A DNA stretch of 46,588 nt, from positions 1-46,588 of the forward strand of contig NZ_JADWYO010000053.1 in NCBI RefSeq assembly GCF_022414595.1, given 5' to 3'. This document shows, piece after piece, positions 41,819 to 46,588 of the stretch (positions within the stretch are counted from its first letter, which is position 1; every line of letters begins with the position of its first letter). The stretch is from Streptomyces sp. MUM 203J. Lineage in GTDB: Bacteria > Actinomycetota > Actinomycetes > Streptomycetales > Streptomycetaceae. Below the pieces are notes generated by a model. It worked only from the letters and a program-made list of their open reading frames with translations, made no database searches and was not told where the DNA came from. Both the position numbers and the translations under genes were made by a program.

Positions 41819-42697
41819 CTACAGGTCCGGCAGGACCGTGGCCACCCGCGTGTAGACGCCCGGGCTGTCCGCCCGCCCGCAGCCGCTGCCCCAGGAGACA
41901 AGCCCGATGAGCCGCCCGCCGGCCACCAACGGGCCCCCGCTGTCGCCCTGGCAGGCGTCACGCCCGCCACCCCCGGGATCTCCGGCGCACAGCATCGTCT
42001 CGGGCAGGTAGCGCACCCCGGCCGTGCCCGGATAGGCCCGGGCGCAGGCCTCGTCCGGCAGCACCCCGACCGCCGCCGAGCGGAGCGCGTACGAGTACGT
42101 CCCGAGTCCGGTCGTGTCACCCCAGCCGTACACCCGCGCCTCCGTCCCCGGCTCGTACACGGGGTCTCCTGAGGGGGCCACAGGCAGCACATGGCGGCTG
42201 TCGAGCGGCTCCGCGAGGGTGAGTACGGCGGCGTCGCCCTCGTTGCTCTCCGGGTCGTACGCGGGGTTGATCCGCACCTCCCGCACCGCGACCTCGCGCC
42301 CGCCCCCGCCCCGCAGCTCCGCGCGGCCCGCGATGACCTTGAGGTCGCTGATCTGGTTCGGGTCCACGCCCAGCACCTCCTCCAGCAGGCAGTGCGCGGC
42401 GGTCGCCACCTTGGTCGGCGCGACGACCACTCCCCCGCAGAACTGGCCGGCCCGGATTCGGCCGAACCGGTCACGGCTGGACAGCGCCACCACCCACGGC
42501 GCCTCGGAGACGCTGACCCTCTGCCCGCCCACGACGACGCTGTCCGCGCTCGCCGCGGCCGGCACCAGCAGCGGGACGACCGCCGCCGTGGCGGTGAGGA
42601 CGGCGGCAGCGGCCCTGCTCCGGCCGCGGGGCCGCCGTGACCGCGCGGGTGGCGGGACAAGCAACGGCACGGAACGCGGAGGGCGCTTACGGCGCAT
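41819..42697 (-). CDS. Secreted trypsin-like serine protease
   Basis: A 292-aa S1-family protease. A long Arg/Pro-rich N-terminus precedes a hydrophobic signal core (AAAAVLTATAAVVPLLVP) with a likely cleavage after AASA (about residue 51); the n-region is unusually long. Mature VVVGGQRVS is the usual zymogen-type start. The triad is His in TAAHC, Asp in NEGDAAVLTL and Ser in CQGDSGGPL; SWGSGCG completes the specificity pocket. Six or more cysteines suggest disulfides. The Asp six residues before the active Ser (DACQGDSGGP) indicates trypsin-like cleavage after Arg/Lys. The start is the ATG at 42697. It follows hrdB on the same strand but is separated by the strong palindrome, so it has its own promoter. 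Confidence 0.9.
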   Translation of the reverse strand: MRRKRPPRSVPLLVPPPARSRRPRGRSRAAAAVLTATAAVVPLLVPAAASADSVVVGGQRVSVSEAPWVVALSSRDRFGRIRAGQFCGGVVVAPTKVATAAHCLLEEVLGVDPNQISDLKVIAGRAELRGGGGREVAVREVRINPAYDPESNEGDAAVLTLAEPLDSRHVLPVAPSGDPVYEPGTEARVYGWGDTTGLGTYSYALRSAAVGVLPDEACARAYPGTAGVRYLPETMLCAGDPGGGGRDACQGDSGGPLVAGGRLIGLVSWGSGCGRADSPGVYTRVATVLPDL

Positions 42698-42772
42698 GCG
42701 GGCTCCTGACTCTATGAGGCGTGTCGTGCACCCAGAGTCAGACAGAAAGGGGCTCCGCGCACCCCGCGCAAC

Positions 42773-42816
42773 GCCGGAGGCCCGGCTCCTTTACGTAAAG
42801 GAGCCGGGCCTCCGGC
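42773..42816. terminator. 44-bp perfect palindrome, hrdB terminator
   Basis: A perfect 22+22-bp palindrome centred between 42794 and 42795 (centre CTTTACGTAAAG), 21 nt beyond the hrdB stop. The fold would be an exceptionally stable hairpin with a minimal loop. It insulates hrdB from the protease gene. Confidence 0.85.
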
Positions 42817-42836
42817 AGACAACCGGCCGAACCGGA

Positions 42837-44390
42837 TCAGTCGAGGTAGTCCCGCAGGACCTGGGAGCGCGACGGGTGACGCAGCTTCGACATGGTCTTG
42901 GACTCGATCTGACGGATCCGCTCACGGGTCACGCCGTACACCTTGCCGATCTCGTCGAGCGTCTTCGGCTGGCCGTCGGTGAGACCGAAGCGCATGGATA
43001 CGACGCCCGCCTCACGCTCGGAGAGCGTGTCGAGCACCGAGTGCAGCTGCTCCTGGAGAAGGGTGAAGCTGACCGCGTCGGCGGGCACGACCGCTTCGGA
43101 GTCCTCGATCAGGTCACCGAACTCGCTGTCGCCGTCCTCGCCCAGCGGGGTGTGCAGCGAGATGGGCTCCCGGCCGTACTTCTGGACCTCGATGACCTTC
43201 TCCGGGGTCATGTCGAGTTCCTTGGCCAGCTCCTCCGGGGTGGGCTCGCGGCCCAGGTCCTGGAGCATCTGGCGCTGGACGCGCGCGAGCTTGTTGATGA
43301 CCTCGACCATGTGCACCGGGATACGGATGGTGCGGGCCTGGTCGGCCATGGCGCGGGTGATCGCCTGACGGATCCACCAGGTGGCGTACGTGGAGAACTT
43401 GTAGCCCTTGGTGTAGTCGAACTTCTCGACGGCGCGGATGAGACCCAGGTTGCCTTCCTGGATCAGGTCCAGGAAGAGCATGCCGCGGCCGGTGTAGCGC
43501 TTGGCGAGCGAGACGACGAGCCGGAGGTTGGCCTCCAGCAGGTGGTTCTTGGCGCGGCGCCCGTCCTCCGCGATGATCTCCAGCTCACGCTTGAGCTTCG
43601 GCGCCAGCTTGTCGGCGTTCGCCAGCTTGTCCTCGGCGAAGAGACCGGCCTCGATGCGCTTGGCGAGTTCGACCTCCTGCTCGGCGTTGAGGAGGGGGAC
43701 CTTGCCGATCTGCTTGAGGTAGTCCTTGACCGGGTCGGCCGTGGCACCGGCGACGGCGACCTGCTGGGCGGGCGCGTCGTCCTCGTCCTCGTCCGACAGC
43801 ACGAAGCCCTTGGCCTCGCCGTCGGTCTCCTCCTCGGCCTCGCCCTTGCCGGGCTGGACGTCCTCGACCAGTTCCTCGGTCTCGAGCAGCTCCTCGCCGT
43901 CCTTCTTGGAGGCGGTCTTCTTGGCCGTCGTCTTCTTGGCCGCGGTCTTCTTCGCGGCGGTCTTCTTGGCCGCGGTCTTCTTCGCGGCAGTCTTCTTGGC
44001 GGGGGTGGCACCGGCCTCTTCGGCCGGGGCGTCCGCGCTCTGGGCCGTGGCCGCCGCGGCGGGCGCGGCCGTCTTGGCCGCGGTCTTCCTGGCGGTGACG
44101 GTCTTCGTGGCGGTGCGCTTTGCCGGGCTCTTCGCTGCGACGCTCTTGCGGGCGCGCTTCGGCGACTCCGCTGCACTGACCATCAGCGTCACACCCTCTT
44201 CCTCGAGGATCTGATTGAGGCTGCGCAGAACATTCTTCCACTGTGTGGGCGGAATCTGGTCAGCCTCGAAGGCCCGACGCACGTCATCGCCCGCGATCTG
44301 CCCAGCAGCCTTTCCCCGCTCGATGAGCGCCATCACAGACTTGGACTCAGCGATCTCCGGCGGGAGCGTACGCGATGTGCTGGCCGACAC
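42837..44390 (-). CDS. hrdB: Principal sigma factor HrdB
   Basis: A 517-aa essential sigma-70-family principal sigma factor. The N-terminus SASTSRTLPPEIAES is typical of HrdB. Residues 80-165 are a Lys/Ala/Thr-rich linker with KKTAA repeats (about 131-163), followed by an acidic stretch. Regions 1.2 to 4 start at about residue 219: VKDYLKQIGKVPLLNAEQE, region 2 DLIQEGNLGLIRAVEKFDY with TYATWWIRQAITRA, and region 4 GVTRERIRQIESKTMSKLR. The start is GTG at 44390 with AGAGG 7-8 nt upstream; the frame is open to 44546 but that part is leader. From memory the S. coelicolor gene has a SigR promoter; I could not identify one with confidence here. Confidence 0.97.
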   Translation of the reverse strand: MSASTSRTLPPEIAESKSVMALIERGKAAGQIAGDDVRRAFEADQIPPTQWKNVLRSLNQILEEEGVTLMVSAAESPKRARKSVAAKSPAKRTATKTVTARKTAAKTAAPAAAATAQSADAPAEEAGATPAKKTAAKKTAAKKTAAKKTAAKKTTAKKTASKKDGEELLETEELVEDVQPGKGEAEEETDGEAKGFVLSDEDEDDAPAQQVAVAGATADPVKDYLKQIGKVPLLNAEQEVELAKRIEAGLFAEDKLANADKLAPKLKRELEIIAEDGRRAKNHLLEANLRLVVSLAKRYTGRGMLFLDLIQEGNLGLIRAVEKFDYTKGYKFSTYATWWIRQAITRAMADQARTIRIPVHMVEVINKLARVQRQMLQDLGREPTPEELAKELDMTPEKVIEVQKYGREPISLHTPLGEDGDSEFGDLIEDSEAVVPADAVSFTLLQEQLHSVLDTLSEREAGVVSMRFGLTDGQPKTLDEIGKVYGVTRERIRQIESKTMSKLRHPSRSQVLRDYLD

Positions 44391-44827
44391 GAACAACCTC
44401 TCGGAACGATGGGAAACGGCTTCCGGCCCCGCCCATGATCGGGCCGGAGCCGACGACCGTCGGCAGGGAATGGCCGACGACGCGGGCTGAACCTCGGAGG
44501 TGCACAGCGCCGGGTGCGGCGGCTGTATTCCCTCCTCGGCTGTCACCTCTTAGGTCATCGCGGTGCTTCGCGGAGCGTTACGCCCATTTCGCGTGTCCCG
44601 AGTCACATCCCGGGACAGGTGAATGCGAACGGAACGGATGAAACCTCCGCAATCACACCGCCGACTCTCCGAAGTCCCCGCCGCCCGACCTTCGCCCGGG
44701 CCGGGTCGGCTCCGGCGACGCCGCCGGGCGGACGCCACCGGTTCCGACATGGCCGTGTACCCCCGGGGAGCGGCGGCACACCTCCGTTCCGCTTCGCCGC
44801 GCCGGTCGTCCGGTCACGGTCCGCCGT
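44391..44827. other. 437-bp hrdB upstream region
   Basis: The region holds the hrdB promoter(s) and the 3' flank of whiH. A dyad GCCGACG-AC-CGTCGGC is at 44449-44464. A minus-strand GGAAT near 44528 lies at the wrong distance from any GTT to call a SigR promoter. No gene or RNA is supported. Confidence 0.45.
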
Positions 44828-45715
44828 TCAGTGCTCACGCGGGGCGGGCACGACCCGTTCCACCTCGGGCTGGATGGTGAGGAGCTGCCGCATCGCGGCC
44901 TCGGCCGCCTGCCCGTCTCCGGCGGCGAGGGCCTCGACGATCCGGGCGTGGTGGGTCACGCAGGACTCGCCGGGACGGTCGCAGCTGATCGTGGGGGCGC
45001 CGGACACCTGGAGGGCGGCGCAGACGATGCCGGAGAGGTGCTCCAGCATGCGGTTGCCGGCGAGGTGGATGACGAGGGAGTGGAACTCGGCGTCGGCACG
45101 GGAGAACGTGATCGCGTCGCCCTGGCCGAGGGCGTGCCCCATGATCTCCACCATGTCGGCGAGACGGCGCTGCACCTCCTCGCGGCCGTGTCCGGCGGCG
45201 AGCCGGGCTGCGAGCGGCTCGATGGTCCAGCGCAGCTCGCTCAGCTCACGGCGCTGGTCGTCGCGCTGCGGCCCGAAGGCCCGCCACTCGATGATGTCGG
45301 GGTCGAGGAGGTTCCAGTCCCCGACCGGGCGGACACGGGTGCCGACGTTGGGCCGGGCGCTGACGAGGCCCTTGGCCTCAAGGACCCGGAGCGACTCGCG
45401 GACGACGGTGCGGGAGACCTCGAAGCGCTGGCCGATCTCCTCGGGGACGAGCGGACGGTCGGCGCCCAGGTCACCGGAGACGATCATCTGGCCTAGCTGC
45501 TGGACGAGTTGGCCGTGGAGGCCGCGGCCCCGGCTGCCGGCGGTGCGACGGCCGACACGGCCCAACTCCGTTTCCCCGGCATCCCAGGAGGGCGCGGCGG
45601 GGCGCTCGGGGGCGGGTGCCTCCGCGTAGGGGTAGCGGTCCAGTCCGCCCGGGGCCGCGAGGGGCGCCTCGGTGGGGCGGGCGGCGGTCATCATGGTGTG
45701 CGCAAGGGTACTCAC
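44828..45715 (-). CDS. whiH: WhiH, GntR-family sporulation regulator
   Basis: A 295-aa GntR/FCD regulator. A variable N-terminal 75 residues (Pro/Ala-rich) precede the winged helix: LHGQLVQQLGQMIVSGDLGA, then EEIGQRFEVSRTVVRESLRVLEAKGLVSARP. The FCD domain follows, with metal-type ligands in RADAEFHSLVIHLAGN and THHARIVEALAAGD. The end VVPAPREH and the position next to hrdB match WhiH, needed in S. coelicolor for sporulation septation. The start is GTG at 45715 (VSTLAHTMM) with AAGGA 5 nt upstream; the open frame far upstream crosses the neighbouring permease gene and is a shadow. The ligand is unknown. Confidence 0.85.
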   Translation of the reverse strand: MSTLAHTMMTAARPTEAPLAAPGGLDRYPYAEAPAPERPAAPSWDAGETELGRVGRRTAGSRGRGLHGQLVQQLGQMIVSGDLGADRPLVPEEIGQRFEVSRTVVRESLRVLEAKGLVSARPNVGTRVRPVGDWNLLDPDIIEWRAFGPQRDDQRRELSELRWTIEPLAARLAAGHGREEVQRRLADMVEIMGHALGQGDAITFSRADAEFHSLVIHLAGNRMLEHLSGIVCAALQVSGAPTISCDRPGESCVTHHARIVEALAAGDGQAAEAAMRQLLTIQPEVERVVPAPREH

Positions 45716-45840
45716 GCATCCTTTGTCGGCGCGGCTTCCAGACCCCTTGAGGTCTTTGGTGAAAAGCACACGAAAGGGTGATCGGTGCCCGTTGCCCAAT
45801 TGACGCCTTATCGGAAGGAAGCGGGCAAATTCCAAGACAC

Positions 45841-45889
45841 CGCGACCGATTGAACCGGATCGAGCCATGTCGGTCAGGACCCGGTCGCG
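45841..45889. promoter_or_regulatory. Inverted repeat between permease and whiH
   Basis: CGCGACCG (45841-45848) is inverted at 45882-45889 with a 33-nt interval. It may be a weak terminator of the permease gene or a site for whiH control; its position does not decide. Confidence 0.3.
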
Positions 45890-45894
45890 AGTGA

Positions 45895-46588
45895 TCACCT
45901 CCTGATGCTCCTCCGCAGCCCTTGAAGCAGAAAGGAGCAGAGCAGGGCGAACAGCGACAACGTGAGGGCGATGCCCATGGGTTGAGCCATGGGCCGCAGG
46001 GCCCCGTCCAGCCAGTGACCGGCCTCGCGCGGCCAGTCCGCAGAGGCCAGTTCCCACAGCCGCGCCGGAAACCCTGCGATCGAACGGGGGGAAGGGCCCG
46101 CGACGGCCCGTTCGACGAGCGGAGCGATCACGACCGGCACGGCCAGGACGGCCGCCGGGCCGGCGGCGGTGGCCCGGAACAGCCCGGCGGCGAGCAGCCC
46201 GGCCCATCCGCTCCCGACCAGCAGCCCTGCCCAAGCCGCGCACACCTCGGGCCAGTTCTCCGGTACGGGGATCAACGCGCCCCCGTAGAAGAGGTGCAGC
46301 ACCTCCAGGTTGACCACCCCAACCGCCACGGCCAGCAGCAGCGCGGCGCCGGCCGTGACGGCGAGCTTGGCCAGCAGCAGCCCGAGGCGGCGAGGAGCGG
46401 CCCCGAGCGCGTGCTGGAGGACCGGATAACGGAACTCGTGCCCGTACGAGAAGGCCCCGAGCAGCCCGGCACCGAACGCGGCGGGCGGCAGCGGCAGCCA
46501 CGCGGGCCACCCGGCCAGCACCTCCGTCACTCCCGGCCTGAGCCGCGCCGCCACCGCCTCCGCGCAGCTGTACGCGAGCCGCTGTACC
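45895..46588 (-). CDS. ABC-2-type permease protein (5' end outside window)
   Basis: Partial gene. At least 231 residues read to the right edge without a start being required: upstream of the GTG at 46554 the frame continues as QRLAYSCAEAV to the end. It has about six hydrophobic helices (for example AAFGAGLLGAFSYG, LLAKLAVTAGAALLLAVAVG, GIALTLSLFALLCSFLLQG). The GHEFRYPVLQHALGAAPRRL segment resembles the cytoplasmic coupling region of ABC-2 membrane proteins. It is presumably paired with an ATPase gene upstream, outside the window. Confidence 0.65.
   Translation of the reverse strand, partial: VQRLAYSCAEAVAARLRPGVTEVLAGWPAWLPLPPAAFGAGLLGAFSYGHEFRYPVLQHALGAAPRRLGLLLAKLAVTAGAALLLAVAVGVVNLEVLHLFYGGALIPVPENWPEVCAAWAGLLVGSGWAGLLAAGLFRATAAGPAAVLAVPVVIAPLVERAVAGPSPRSIAGFPARLWELASADWPREAGHWLDGALRPMAQPMGIALTLSLFALLCSFLLQGLRRSIRR

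Noticed and set aside
44391..44560. SigR-dependent second promoter of hrdB
   Set aside because: The only GGAAT on the hrdB strand is not followed by GTT at 18-19 bp.
1..46588. CRISPR arrays, rRNA operons and prophage genes
   Set aside because: No regularly spaced direct repeats, no rRNA-like sequence and no phage structural or integrase genes were seen.

Overview
The window is high-GC, strongly third-position-GC-biased actinobacterial DNA and is chromosomal Streptomyces. Diagnostic genes are the principal sigma factor hrdB, the sporulation regulator whiH, the FtsZ-regulator gene sepH, a complete conservon (cvnA-B-C-D plus a P450), and the second type II topoisomerase pair (parE/parC). From memory, the gene order matches the S. 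coelicolor core region from about SCO5818 (permease) and whiH/hrdB through ptsH to sepH and the ferrochelatase. No database was consulted.

Layout. 1-5.1 kb: inositol-monophosphatase-family gene, coproporphyrin ferrochelatase, an MFS exporter overlapping an FAD-linked ALO-type oxidase. 5.1-9.5 kb: a Pro/Ser/Thr-tailed membrane protein, sepH, a mercaptopyruvate-type sulfurtransferase and a two-domain VOC protein. 10-14.3 kb: a tightly coupled five-gene conservon ending in a CYP157-type P450 whose K-helix ExxR motif is replaced by QxxW. 14.4-16.1 kb: a large unrecognised protein with an NSE/NDxxD-like acidic motif and two Cys motifs. 16.2-20.6 kb: the only clearly accessory stretch. A degenerate thymidine kinase gene has its C-terminal half at 16204-16633 and its N-terminal codons at 20572-20619. 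Between them lie an IS5 fragment, a 2.5-kb ISL3 element (frameshifted transposase plus an Imm35/YrhB-like passenger gene) and an intact tdk.

20.7-26.7 kb: alkaline-phosphatase-superfamily hydrolase, DUF5998 protein, a GNAT/acyl-CoA-synthetase-like protein acetyltransferase, ptsH with a DasR (dre) site, and a GntR/FCD regulator. 27-31 kb: M23 peptidase under a ydaO-type c-di-AMP riboswitch, then a coupled M16 protease pair (one active-type, one lacking the zinc motif). 31-41 kb: parC, a COG0523 GTPase, an orphan CitA-like kinase, a DUF485/ActP-type symporter operon and parE. 41-46.6 kb: a small zinc-ribbon protein (DUF7455) with a possible SigR promoter, a secreted trypsin-like protease, hrdB with a 44-bp palindromic terminator, whiH, and a partial ABC-2-type permease running off the right edge.

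Most of the window is conserved housekeeping and developmental sequence. The most unusual parts are the 14.4-20.6 kb stretch (unknown enzyme-like protein, split tdk pseudogene, passenger-carrying IS) and the CYP157 P450. Intergenic sites (riboswitch, dre site, hairpins, palindromes and a dispersed repeat) are listed individually. Starts were chosen by ribosome-binding sites and family N-termini; many are GTG and a few are TTG.
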